This document shows positions 24,210 through 35,233 of a stretch of 64,000 nt of DNA, piece after piece. The notes under the pieces were generated by a model. The model saw nothing but the letters and a program-made list of their open reading frames with translations, searched no databases and was not told the DNA's origin. Source of the stretch: Sordaria brevicollis (taxonomy: Eukaryota; Ascomycota; Sordariomycetes; Sordariales; Sordariaceae); assembly GCA_033439795.1 (NCBI GenBank), contig JAUTDP010000012.1, positions 1,054,001 to 1,118,000 of the forward strand. Direction: 5' to 3'. Numbering within the stretch: the stretch's first letter is position 1; every line of letters starts with the position of its first letter. The translations under genes were made by a program, and so were the position numbers.

Positions 24210-24824
24210 GGTATCATTTATAGACGGGATAAAGGTACAAAGCATGGCGTTAAAGATTGGGGTCATTGATAGTTTAGATACCCCCGGAGACACGACTCAG
24301 GGTTAGATGTAGATATGCAAGCATTGCTTACAGGGTTATTTGTGGTGGTGAAGTGCCATTAAGGGCAGGCAATGCCACATGGAAATGGGCACAAGCCACA
24401 AGTGACCATGGCTGAAGTGGCTGGTGAAGTGCATTTTCAGTGTACGGCTGCAGGCAACAGTGGATAACCTTGCTGGGCCATCCTTGACGTGGGGCTCCAC
24501 ATTATTTTCTCGACCTCCAGACCCTGCACGTCGACTTCTGTTTATCGAAACTGCATCATGGTCTCCATCTGAAGTCTTCATCACTTCAACACCGCCGCGA
24601 CTGCGACTTGCGACACCGAACTTTGCTGCTCTTTTTTTTGCTGCAAACTCGATCGCAAACACTCAATCACTCGACATTGCACCTTCTGTCGCTGTGACCT
24701 CGGCCAGTCGCGCCCCTCGCCCTCGGTTTGACTGTCCGGTTGCACTTTTTATTGCAAACTTTGGACTTGGTCGCCGACTGAGAAATCTCATCATCTTGTA
24801 TGTGTAAGAGTTACCATCTCAATC
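24210..24824. promoter_or_regulatory. Intergenic region and leader of the 952-aa gene
   Basis: 615 bp between two genes on the same strand. The right half is C/T-rich, as in fungal 5' leaders. A 127-codon frame here has no features, and I see no promoter element with certainty. Confidence 0.5.
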
Positions 24825-27810
24825 ATGGGCTCTGTCTCTGTGGACTCTGAGCAGGCGGATGACCTCTTTTCCAATCTGGAGGAGGAGTTTCTTGCTGCCG
24901 AGGACAACGAGAGGGAGAACGAGAACGACAATGACAATGACAATGTCGACGATGACCTCGATTCACTCTTTGGGGACGCTGCTGATGATGATTTGCATTC
25001 GCTCTTTTCCGAATCAGAAGACGATGACAAGCCACGACAACAAGAACAAAAAGAACAACCACATGAACAACCCCAACAAGAACCACCATCACAGCTGCAG
25101 CATCATGCCTCAAATCACACACCACCAGAGCCGGAGCCGGTCGAGTTGACGCTGTCTCAGCCATCGGCATCAGGATCAACTGGCACTCAACCGAGCCATC
25201 AACCCCAAGATCAGCAGCAGCAACAGCAGCCTCTATTCTCACAAGACCTACCACCCCTCAATCTCGATGACCTCACACCTGATGAGCTTGAGCTCCTTGG
25301 AGCCTTAACGCCGCCTTTCACGGATGGTCACGATGAATCGGTTGGACAGCAGGAAGGACAATGTATGCCCAGTGCCCCTGATCCGCCTGCAAGCCCCTTT
25401 TCGCTTCAGGATGGACACACTTCAGGTGGCCCAGCGGTTAGTACTCAGACTCCTTCAGATTTACCCCCAGAGCCCGCCCTGTCGTTGGAGTCGCTGGACT
25501 GGATGAATTTCGAGGTCGATGAGGCAGAGTTAGAGGCTGCTATTGCACAGATGGAAAGGCCCGAGGACTTGCTGAACGGGATGGTTGACCAAATCTCAGA
25601 CTCCTGGCAGGGCGAAGGCTCTCAACAGCAGCCTCAGCAACAGTCCATCTCGCAAAACTCCTTTGAGAGTCCTGCACAGGCCAGCGTTTCAAGCTCTAGT
25701 CCTCCCGTGGACAATAGCCTCCCGCAAGCCCGGGAGTCCTACGTCGACCTGCCCAGGGGCCATGTCTCACAACCGCAGGCCAATGACCAAGGCCTCCTCA
25801 CCCCTCCAGCCAGTTCTCAGGAAAACACGCCACCCGCTTCTCTGGACAGTCAGTACATACGGGTGAGCGAGATTCCCGGTTTTCGCTACAGCCACTGCTA
25901 CACCAACCGAGGAGCAACTATTACACGGCGAGTTGATCTCCATCCGAACCAGCTTCCAATTCTTCTGGACTATGTCACCCTTGGTAAGTTTGACCCTACT
26001 CCCTTATACCATGGTCGGCCTCGTACTAATTCCTTTTACACAGATCGGAACTCCAGATTGTCCGTGTTGTATCGGCGCCTCGAACTCAACGACTGGCAGG
26101 GCAAAGAGCTCAACAGGGAAATGAAAGAATTTGTGCTGAACACCCCTTTTCGGAGCCTTGTTCACCACAAAACTCAGGGTGATGTGAGAGGCATGAAGAA
26201 TGCCTTGGGAGGTGCCGCATATTACATGCTCACGACCGGATGGGGAGAGAAGTGGTTCGGCTCGACAGAGTGCTTTGTTTCTCCTGGAAATAAGCGCCAA
26301 ACCATATGGCCTGCTGACTCGACTATGTGAGTTGTCAACTATCGCGAGACTCCATTTGTCAAAGACTGCTGCTAACTTGACTCTTTCTTACAGTATCTTG
26401 GTCCACTTTATGGGTCTTCTCTACCGCATCGTATACCAGCAACAAGTCTTCTTTCGAAAAAAGGAGAAAGACGCGACCAAGAACAACCCGAATGCGCTGC
26501 TATCGCCGGCACCTTCGGAGGCATCCGCATCATCACCCGCACCGCTTGCCGAGCTGGAAGCGTTTTCGCCCGAAGCAACCACTGCTGCGCCTGTGCCAGA
26601 AATGGTTTGCGCAGCTTCAGACCCGGGCTCTGGATATTCAGCGGTGGCCGCAACGACGATCTCTAACGGGGTATCTAGCATCGGTTCTCAAACCGTGCTT
26701 CAAAGCATCGAGAATGGAGTGCCGGCTGCTCTAGAGACACCCAGCAACACTACCACAGCAACTACAGTCGAGATTCTTCCTGGCAATGTTGAGAAGAGCG
26801 CTCAACCAACCCAGATCGATCTCACGAGCGAACCTAGTACCACCGAAAGCCTAGCATCAGTTCCCATCCCGGAGCCCCAAGTAGCTTCGATCGGCGCCGT
26901 CGAACCGAATGTCGCCAACAACGCCGCTCCGACCACTGCTCCTACCACCACCGAAGCCCCGGCCGAGACGAATGTGCCAACTATTGCGACCTACACCACC
27001 CAGACCTTCATTCCTGTTCCTGTAGCTTCCGCTCTTACAGCCACCGCACCTCCTGTCCAGACGACCGTGCCAGTCACCACAATCACAACCACCGCTCCCC
27101 AAACCGCCCCTCTTGGTCCCAAGCCAACGCTCGTCAATGCCAGTGTACCGTCTACCGCAACCAGCACCACCCAAAGTGTCGCCTCTGCTTACACTCCAAC
27201 GCACTTTACTACCGTCCCGAATAGTCCTACAAACAGCACACCCCCACCAACCGCGGCCTCAACTGTCACCCAAACCGACGACAAATTAGCCCTTACACCC
27301 AGCCGTAAGCGCTCTCACGAAGAGTTCGCCAAGGGTCACGAACAAGAAGTCGCCCAACAACCAAAACCAATAAGTCCAATTCGAGCCCCGGTCGCGGCGC
27401 CTGTTCCAACCCCAGCCCCAGCCCTACAGCCAATCCCACCCTCGGCCCCCCTCGTCCAAATCCCCATCCCCGTCCCAGGCGCAGCCTTCGTCCTCGACGT
27501 CCCCGACGACGCCGACCTCACCTACCACGTTCACATGAAGAACCGTTCCACAAACGAGGACGTCAGCCCGCCCGTGACGTACGTCCACGCCCACGCGCCT
27601 ATCGTGCGCAGCGGGTTTTACTCGTACATCATGAACACGATCGGGACCATTTGCGGCAGAACTAGCGTTTCTCCGTACATACACGTCCTGTCGGCGGGGT
27701 GTCCGCGGAACGTGAGGAGCGATGCCGATTGGGACTCGGTGGTGATGGATGTGTATAACCAGAAGCTGGCGGGGAAGGAAGGACCCGTATTGGTTATGTG
27801 TTATGTTTGA
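24825..27810 (+). CDS. Large unrecognised protein, three exons, Thr/Ala/Pro-rich middle
   Basis: Exons 24825-25983, 26044-26326 and 26394-27810 give 952 residues. Intron 1 (60 nt) has GTAAGT, TACTAAT and ACACAG. Intron 2 (67 nt) has GTGAGT, GCTAAC and TTACAG. Phases agree at both joins. The N-terminus is acidic with Asp/Asn runs (residues 25-70), followed by Gln/Pro-rich sequence. A globular core of about 150 residues, around residues 345-500, spans SEIPGFRYSHCYTNRG, LNREMKEFVLNTPFRSLVHHK, GGAAYYMLTTGWGEKWFG and LYRIVYQQQVFF. Next come some 350 Thr/Ala/Pro-rich residues and a basic KRSHEEF. A second conserved-looking domain occupies the last 120 residues, containing DDADLTYHVHMKN and SGFYSYIMNTIGTICGR. 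I do not recognise the family. The acidic and Gln-rich N-terminus suggests a nuclear regulator, but that is inference. Intron 1 can be read through. Confidence 0.8.
25984..26043 (+). other. 60-nt intron, divisible by three and stop-free
   Basis: It has a consensus donor GTAAGT, a TACTAAT-type branch site near the 3' end and an ACACAG acceptor. Splicing joins G to AT (Asp). If retained, it adds 20 residues without breaking the frame. Confidence 0.8.
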
Positions 27811-28579
27811 GTGAGGAGGAGGTGGAGGAGGAGAAGGAGGCAGAGGGAGTGGTGGAAATGAGGAGAAGAGTCTTGGAGCAGAGTGTCTTCGAAGGGAAAG
27901 AGAAAATGCCAGACTTGGTGGTCACAAGGTCTCTCTCCATCTGAGATGCCTATGAGGCTAGGATGGTGTTGGTGTTGAAGGAGGCATCTTACCAACGGGT
28001 GTTCTCAAGGAAAGAGGGTGAAGATGATTGCAAGTTTTGGCGTTGGCGGAAGTTTGTTTCGACCAGGAGTATATAGAGGGGCGTAAAAGATGGAATTTTC
28101 TTTTGTTCCTCAGCAGGATGGCCAAGTTCCTTGTTGATAGCATAGAAGGAGTTATGGTTTATTATAGGGTTTCTCTTTTGTTTCTGCTATACCCTTAGGT
28201 TTAGATCAGTGTTTCTTGGAGCAACAAAATTCACATCTGAGTGTTAAAGTGTGCGTTGTGTTTCCAGTGGATGTGTCCATGGCCTGGAGTCAGGTGTGCT
28301 ATGATGTGTCTTTGTATGATATAAAACGGGTATCGATTTTTGGACATCAAGCCATCTCTGTCAGAAACGACCCGGTTGTATCTTCCCAGTTCCATTATTC
28401 GCAAATCGGCAATCCAACAATACCAAACAACAATTATACAAGCATGATAGATAGCACCTCAGATTCAAGCCGCGTCAAATTCTTCACTCACGTCTTATAT
28501 AACCCCCATCGTAATCCTCATAAATCATTTCTGAAACGCCACTGCTCAAATCATCCTGCTGCTGATTGCCAAACTCTCA
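27811..28579. other. Convergent intergenic region
   Basis: 769 bp between the 3' ends of the 952-aa gene and the membrane protein gene. It begins with GAGGAG-type purine repeats and turns AT-richer further on. No gene is supported. Confidence 0.6.
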
Positions 28580-30497
28580 TCAACGAGAAACGCACTCAGC
28601 ACCATAAACAGCCGACGCACCAGCTCCCAGTCCTCCCAACGCCGTCAACCCCCACGCCAGAGCCGCCGACTCCCAATCAAACTCATCATCCGGCAACACA
28701 TCGCCCTCAACAACCTGCCTCTTAACCGCCGGAGTAGGCTCATAAGTCGCGTCGTCAGCCGCAGCAGAATCAGCCACCACCTCAGAAGGTTCAGGTTCAG
28801 CCGGGACCACTTCATCAATCGTTCCCAACTCCGCCTCGGGTGTCGGCTCCTGCTTGATCTTCCTTGGCCTTCCCCGTCTCCTCGGTGCCTGAGTGCCGTT
28901 GGGGCTGGTTTCAAGAGAATCGGCGAGCTTAGAGCTAACGTGCTTTCCGCGATCTCTGAGCTTCATGGTCAACCCCGAAGAGGAGCTAGGGCGCGAGGCT
29001 TCGCTTTCGGAAATCGGTTCGGGTTCGGGTTCCGTAGTTCCTCCCATCTCTTCAGTGACGGTCGGGCGCGGAGGAGGAAGCATCGCCTTTTGAGTCTGGT
29101 CCTTGTGGCTGTAGAAAGGTGCTACGGCTTGCAGCATGTGATCCACGTCCAACGCGCGAACGGCGGCCCAGATACCCAGGCTGAAGGCGCAGAGTAAAAC
29201 ATCCTTGCCTGCGGCCGCAACGGCTGGGTGGTCAGTCATTGACCCGAGTATCTTCTCCATGGCGGTTGTGCTGCGTTCCCAGGCGGAGCGCTTCTCGATG
29301 TCAAACGGGATGCGAACGCTGTGTCGGTGCTTGTAGGAGCCGGGAAGATTGTACCAGAGACCGGCGATGGAGGTCTTGCCGTGGAGGAGCAAGCTGGCGA
29401 CGGACATGAGGTTGAAGAGTTTCGTGAGGGAGCGGTAGGTGTTGTGCGGCTCGGTATGGATATTGCCCCAGGATTTGGGTATGATGGCGGGCAAAATTAG
29501 GGGCGAAAGAGACAGGGCCTTGGAAATGGCAACGGCGGAGGGGAAGTTGACGCCTCCTGCGGTTCGGGGTACCCAGAACATGACGAGGTAGTTGAGAACG
29601 AGGAGAACGTGGAAAAGGGCGGGCTTCGGAGACCAGTTGGTCGGTTTCGGTGGGAATGCGCGAGCAAGGAGCTTCGAGAGACTAGTTACACGAGTGTCAG
29701 TGATTCAGACTACAAATTCAGCAAAGACTGATAACAATGCGAACATACCCCGACCTGTGGGTGTTGTCAATGGGCGCCGGCGTCAAAAGCATGGCGACAT
29801 AGAACAAGTTCTGTGCAAAAGAGAGGTTGACCAAGTGGGCGAGCAGCACATAAGCCCATAGGAACGGGATCTTTCTCCTGCGCCCCTCAACCGCCAGAAG
29901 CATCGTCCATGAAAGCGTCGCCAGATCAAGCTGCTGTCCCCACCACAGTCTCCGGGCCTTTTCGGCAACAATTTCAAGAGCATCGAGGTAGAGGGGTGTA
30001 TCGTTCAACCAGGCGCGAACATGGTCGAGCGTCAGGTTTTCGAGGCTGAAACCGCCGGATAGTGTCTGGAGAATAGGAATGCCCCGTTCGGAAGCCCACA
30101 CTTTGTACGATAGCGTCAGATATTCCAGTGCAGACTTGATAGCAGATCCGAGACTGAGGAGTGAGAGACTGCCGAAAGCCGTCACGAGTTTCTGTCGTTG
30201 CGATATCCGGCCGCGAGTGTCTTGGGCTGGGCCTAGTTGGGCATATGATCGGTAGAGGCCCAGGCCAATGATGTAAGTGAGATAAAGGGAGGTTGTGATA
30301 TGCGATCCCGCCAGAACCAAGGGCAAAAGCCTGTAACAGTTTCCGAGTCAGTAAGTCGTACAAATCGTCACCACAAATATCACCTATCTTCTCTCCTTGT
30401 ATTTGCCAACAGTAACCGCGAAATAACTTGGGCGTGTATAGGTGGGATGCTAAGTGGTAACGTACCTTGGCTCTGATTCTAGAGCGACGGGAGCCAT
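28580..30497 (-). CDS. Multi-pass membrane protein with AT-hook-like C-terminal tail, three exons
   Basis: Exons 30497-30466, 30330-29749 and 29681-28580 give 571 residues. Donors are GTACGT and GTATGT, acceptors TTACAG and AACTAG, and the phases match (AG+G Arg; GG+T Gly). Residues 1-340 hold about seven or eight hydrophobic segments, including LVLAGSHITTSLYLTYIIG near 14-32, FLWAYVLLAHLVNL, FHVLLVLNYLVMFWV and VLLCAFSLGIWAAV. The tail is hydrophilic and acidic, contains RRRGRPRKIKQE (about residues 472-483), and then has a last short hydrophobic stretch, WGLTALGGLGAGASAVY. The RGRP core fits an AT-hook and IKQE fits the sumoylation consensus. I recognise it only as a fungal integral membrane protein of unknown function; the tail hints at the nuclear envelope. 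It is divergent from the ARL3 gene. Confidence 0.85.
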
Positions 30498-31024
30498 GAT
30501 AAAGGCTGTATGTAGATCTAGATATGCTCTCAAATGTCAAAGGAAGTTGTTGCCATGGATGGGAAGAAAAGGGGAAAGAAGAAGGCAAGCTGCAGACGGC
30601 TGAAGGGTTGCAGTTGGTCCAAGAGAAAGAAAGCTGGAACTTGAAGCGGCTTGGGGCTTGTGAAACAACTGACCTATGACGACACAGGAGAGCTCCCCGC
30701 GGGCTCTTATCTTATCGGGCAGATCCATCCCTAGCGGTCCACGTTTCACACCAACAAACCCACTGAAACCGCTAAACTTGGGACGGCAAACCCCTGTCAG
30801 GCCGTTAGACATGTGGGGCCTCGACCGCTGTGTGTGCCGATCGACAACCCCCGGCGCGTTTGACAAGTCTGGGGAAGCGGAAGACAAGACACGCTTTCGA
30901 TCCCATTGCGACAAGTCTGCTGTGTACATATACAACAATATTGTCAATTTTTGTACAATAGCAGTTCGTCCTTTCACACCCCATTGCCAGACCCCTTCCT
31001 GTCTCCTTCGAAACCGTCGACAAC
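30498..31024. promoter_or_regulatory. Shared promoter of the membrane protein and ARL3-like genes
   Basis: 527 bp between two divergent start codons. Both promoters must lie here. I could not name a specific binding site. Confidence 0.6.
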
Positions 31025-31765
31025 ATGTATCACCTAGCAAAGGGTCTCTATCGATTAGCGACCAGTAAAGAAGGTTAGATTACCTAGCTTCAACCCCTTT
31101 TCCACTTCCCTTCCATCCCATCCCACAAGTCGCAAACAAACTAACACCAACACCCTCTTCGCGCCGTTGCAGAATACTCCGTCATCCTCCTAGGCCTCGA
31201 CAACGCCGGCAAGACGACCTTCCACGAACAAGTCAAAGCCCTCTTCCACCCCGACCAGCCCGAGCCGAAACTCAGAACCGTCCCAACCGTCGGCCAAAAT
31301 GTCTCTACCATCACGCTCCCCGACATGTACCTGAAGCTCTGGGACGTCGGCGGCCAGCTTTCTTTGCGTGCCCTGTGGCACTCGTACTACTCGTCCTGCC
31401 ACGCCATCATCTTCATTATCGACAGCACCGACATTGGCGACGGGCAGATCGAGCGCGACCAGAACAACGGGCGGCTGGACGAGTGTCGGGCGGTGTTGGA
31501 GGACGTGTTGCAGCACTCGGAGACGGAAGGTGTGCCGTTGTTGATATTGGCAAATAAGCAGGATCGGGAAGACTGCGTGGAGGTGGTGAGGATCAAGGAA
31601 GGACTGGTCAAGAAGGTCTTTGAGGGCGAGAAGAGCGCGAGTATCAGGGACTCGAGGGTACTACCCGTGTCGGCGCTGACGGGGACGGGCGTGAGGGAGG
31701 CGGTGGAGTGGGTGAGGTCGAGGGTGAAGTGGAATAAGGAGTCGAGGCCGCCGGTTATGCGGTGA
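31025..31765 (+). CDS. arl3: ARL3/ARFRP1-type small GTPase, two exons
   Basis: Exons 31025-31073 and 31173-31765 give 213 residues. The 99-nt intron has donor GTTAGA (weak), branch ACTAAC and acceptor TTGCAG; the join makes GAA (Glu17). G-motifs are clear: GLDNAGKTT at 24-32, the switch I Thr in PTVGQN near 55, DVGGQ at 74-78 and NKQD at 144-147; the C-terminus has VLPVSALTG. The N-terminus MYHLAKGLY lacks the Gly2 needed for myristoylation and instead resembles yeast Arl3, MFHLVKGLY, whose start is acetylated by NatC for Golgi targeting through Sys1. The known role of the family is recruiting Arl1 and golgins at the trans-Golgi. A short acidic insertion, GDGQIERDQNNGR, after the FIIDSTD strand is not in yeast Arl3. 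Confidence 0.93.
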
Positions 31766-32513
31766 GCGGTCGTTGGCGAGACAATTTCACATTACCTACA
31801 ACGCCAATCTCGCGATATTCGACCCCTAGAGCCTACGGCACCTGGCGGAAGACCCGACGCAGAGGCCGCTTCAGCCATTTCAGGGCAGCCGATTTTGGAG
31901 CTGGCGTCCTTGCACTGGAGATTACCACCGCCGCTGAATGGACCATAGGGTTATCCCAAGAGCGGTTCATGATCACGCCAACCGCCTCGGATATTACCCC
32001 AAATTGGGGCGCGAGATCACCTCATCACCAGGTCGAACCGTCGGAAGTTTGCACGAGAATGGATCATTGGGAAACTGGCATAGAAGCATCTTGGCGGCTA
32101 TGGCCCTTTAAACTTCTGACCTCATGGGATCCAGAACGCATAGAGGCTGGAATCCTGTGGTTACATCTTCCCATTTACCCAGCCTTAGCAGCCTGAGAAC
32201 CTCGGCAATGGGCTATGGTCCTCATACCTTTATAATGTTAGATAGCCATTTCGCCGCTGTCGGGATAACCTCCTTCAGCCTACGAGCGAAGCTACAGCCC
32301 TCGCGGGCTCTCAGCCAGTAATAGACTCCACTCCACGGAGCGGCTTGCCTCTTGCACGCCCCTTGAGGTCTCTTTTGACCAAGATGGCACCGAGCCAGCT
32401 GCCGAACTGTCTTGCATCGTTGATAATCCCGCCTGGACCAGACAGATTCATCTTCTCGGCTCTATGGCCGTCCCTGGGTATCTCACTCTTTCATCTTGCT
32501 ACTTGTTCCCTCT
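31766..32513. other. Convergent intergenic region between ARL3 and RRP45 genes
   Basis: 748 bp between two 3' ends. A 144-codon plus-strand frame starts right at the ARL3 stop (ATGA overlap) but has no features and is probably chance. Confidence 0.6.
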
Positions 32514-33498
32514 TCACCCAACAACACGGTCATTCTCCGCCCTCAACTCAGCCATAAACCCACCCTTATCCCTCCTCTTCGCGTCCTCCGCCAACTTGCT
32601 ATCCAAGTACGTCGAAAACTCCTTCACCTTCGTCAGCGCCACGCTCGTACATTGCAGCAACGCAACCGCCTCCACAGGTACACCACCCAGCTTCGCAATC
32701 TGGCAGATCTCTCCGTGCCTGTTCAAGCTGATCGTGACGCTGGCGACTCTGACCTGCTCCTCCATCCAATCCGCATCCAGCAGCGCGGTCTCGCCCTCAT
32801 CACCAAAGAAACTCCACGTCACGCAAAACGGCGAGTGCAGCCATCCAAGCGGTACCGGCTCCCGCTCCGCCGGCGTGTACACCGTCAACACGCCGTTCTC
32901 CATGCTGGTGTCAGGCTTGCGGAAGTGGCGCAGGGCGGCGACGACGGCGAAGCAGGCCGCGTCTGTCAGGTTTCCGTCGTGAGAGAGAACGTGCACGTCG
33001 ACGCGGACGGACCAGCACTTTTGGCCTGCGACAAGACAGAGCGACTCGGTGTCGAGGGCGCCGGAGCGCCTGACGGTCTTCTCGAGCAGGCGAGATAGCA
33101 GGACTTCGGTTTCGGTGGGCCGGTTCACTTCAAAGTGGGGAGCGGTCATGGGAGAGAGTTCGGTGGCGATGGTGAAGATGCCGTCGAGCGGCCGGTCGGC
33201 GAAGGGGACTGTTACTTCGGCGGAGGCTTTGGCGAGGATTCTAGATAGAGATATGGGGATCAGTATCAGGACTCCTCAACTTCATTTGAATACGTAGGTC
33301 TGTAGTCAAAAGAGTGTACAAACAAACGTACTTTGTCTTTCCAAGTGATACATTGGCGACGCCATATTCGTCTCCAAAGGTGAGCTCTAGCGGGCGGTAG
33401 GCGTCGAATTCGCGGCCATCGAGGCGGATCTGTTCGTCTTGAAGCGCCTTCAGAAGAAAGGCCTTCTCGTTGGCTGATGGTTCTGCTTCTCTGGGCAT
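32514..33498 (-). CDS. rrp45: Exosome complex subunit RRP45 (EXOSC9), two exons
   Basis: Exons 33498-33332 and 33240-32514 give 297 residues; yeast Rrp45 has 305. The 91-nt intron has donor GTACGT and acceptor ATCTAG, and AA+A restores Lys. This is an RNase PH-fold subunit of the exosome ring, which degrades and processes RNA 3' ends in nucleus and cytoplasm; ring subunits of this kind are usually inactive catalytically. Visible marks are the N-terminal REAEPSANEKAFLLKALQ and IRLDGREFDAYRPLEL, which are highly typical of Rrp45, then FGDEYGVANVSLGKTK, and MTAPHFEVNRPTETEVLLSR in the second half of the first lobe. The start ATG directly precedes this conserved N-terminus. It is divergent from CWC15, with 439 bp between start codons. 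Confidence 0.94.
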
Positions 33499-33937
33499 TT
33501 TGTTGAGTCTGAAGATTTTGTTTACTTTGGGAAGAAGGGTTGTTTGCAGATCTGAAATTCGAGATCACTGGTCGTTGTTGCCGTTGCACCAGTCGCTATG
33601 GTTCCCGGTTCTGCCACTAAAGTCCGCCAAAATTTGGCGGGTTCTGCCGCTGCGGCGTGTGGTCTGGGCCTGACGGGAGTGGTGGGCGGTCAAGAAATGC
33701 GCCTGCGAAACTGGGACCCCAGGGCGTCATTGGATCCATTTGTACCACTACCTATACATGTCCCTGCCAGTTTCCCCATCGATTGCATCTTTCGCATCGA
33801 AAGTCAACATCTGTTTTGCAACGTTTTCCAACTTCAACATCACGTCCTCTCGCCCTTCTATCAGCCGCGCTCCTCCATCCCCCCCCACAAGCGCACCGTC
33901 ATCATCCTCCCGCACACGAGCTCAGTCAGCCGCCACA
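33499..33937. promoter_or_regulatory. Shared promoter of RRP45 and CWC15
   Basis: 439 bp between two divergent start codons. It contains two adjacent inverted repeats (33624-33640 and 33646-33656). The right part, 33780-33937, is C/T-rich leader sequence of CWC15. Confidence 0.7.
33624..33640. promoter_or_regulatory. Perfect palindrome with E2F-like half-sites
   Basis: CCGCCAAA, one central A, then TTTGGCGG: a perfect 8+1+8 inverted repeat. TTTGGCGG is close to the E2F site consensus TTTSSCGC. A second palindrome, GCCGC-T-GCGGC, begins six bases later at 33646. Function is inferred from position and symmetry only. Confidence 0.5.
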
Positions 33938-34793
33938 ATGACCACAGCCCACAGACCTACCTTCGACCCGGTACGCATCTCATCACCACTCTCCTCATCC
34001 AACTAACTCCCCATACTAACACAAACATCAACAGGCCAAAGGCAAAGAAGCCCTCCGCGGCCCAGCCTACCACCAACGTCTCCTACCCGCCTACACTCAG
34101 CTCAAGTTCCGCAAGCCCGGTCAAGGCGGCGTCGCTGGAGCCTCCGAGGATCGCGACACGCGCGACCTGCGCGCCGAGCTTCTGGCCGCCGAGGAGGCGC
34201 ACAAGGCCAAGTTGAGGGGCGGACCCGCTCTTACTTCCGGCGACGATGACAACAATGCCTCTTCAGCTGGCACCAAGCGCCCATTGGCGTTGACGGGGGG
34301 CGACAACAACGGCAGAGAAGGGGAAGAAGACCAGGAAGCCAAACGACGAAGGATACTAGACTTAACCAGAGAAATTGACGCCGACGACTCATCCGATGAC
34401 GATGATTCCGCCTCCGAATCAGGCTCACCAAAAGCACAAAACGACGACGATGACGATGATGATAGTGATTCAGACTCCGACAGCGACTCGGACGACGAAG
34501 AAGCCGAACTGCAGCGCGAACTCGAGCGCGTCCGTCGGGAACGCCAAGAGAAGCGCGAGCGCGAGGAAGCGGAGCGGCTTAAGGCAGAAGAGGAGCAGCG
34601 CGAGAAGGACATAGCGCTTGGGAACCCGCTGCTAAACAAGCCGGACTTTACGGTCAAGAGGCGGTGGGACGATGATGTGGTGTTCAAGAACCAGGCCAGA
34701 GGAGTGGATGATCGGAACAAAAAGAAGGAGTTTGTGAATGATTTGCTGAGGAGTGATTTTCATAGAAGGTTTATGAGTAAGTATGTTCGTTAA
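33938..34793 (+). CDS. cwc15: Pre-mRNA splicing factor CWC15 (Cwf15), two exons
   Basis: Exons 33938-33970 and 34035-34793 give 263 residues. The 64-nt intron has donor GTACGC and acceptor CAACAG, in phase 0. CWC15 is a component of the NineTeen-related part of the spliceosome. Conserved ends define the family: [17 protein letters not shown] at the start, and [24 protein letters not shown] followed by [20 protein letters not shown] at the end. The middle is a long Asp/Ser acidic run (residues about 135-165) and a charged Glu/Arg helix. The short first exon of 11 codons carrying [11 protein letters not shown] fixes the start. It is longer than yeast CWC15 (175 residues) because of the acidic insert. 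Confidence 0.95.
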
Positions 34794-35233
34794 GTCAGGC
34801 GGACTGCTGCTTACTGTAGATGTACTGGACGGGGGGTAGAAATGGGAGGAGGGCAGAGTGTTGGACAGAGAGGTGACGTGGGAAAGAAGATACCCGGAGA
34901 ATATAGAGCTGAACAGAGCGAGATCATCTTCCTCTTTGCGACATGCTGGGCTATGTGGGAGAGTATTCTGCCTGCATGGTCGATGTATGAGCAATAGATC
35001 ACAATACGCGGCATGAGAGAAGATCAAAATAACAAGCATTTCAAATGATCATTGCATATGTTTTATCATTAAACCCATCCATGACTTTTGATACCTAACG
35101 CCAAATCTAAATGCAGATGCAGATGCTATACATCCTTCAACCTGACCAAAATCTCAGTCATATACCACCCATAACTCTCGTCCCATGGCCATTCATCACA
35201 TTACGCAATCTTTCAACAACCGCCGTAAACCCC
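34794..35233. other. Convergent intergenic region between CWC15 and UTP10
   Basis: 440 bp between two 3' ends, moderately AT-rich towards 35050. It holds only UTR-like sequence. Confidence 0.6.

Noticed and set aside
31762..32196. 144-codon frame whose ATG overlaps the ARL3 stop (ATGA)
   Set aside because: Operon-like coupling is not expected in this organism, and the translation has no recognisable features.
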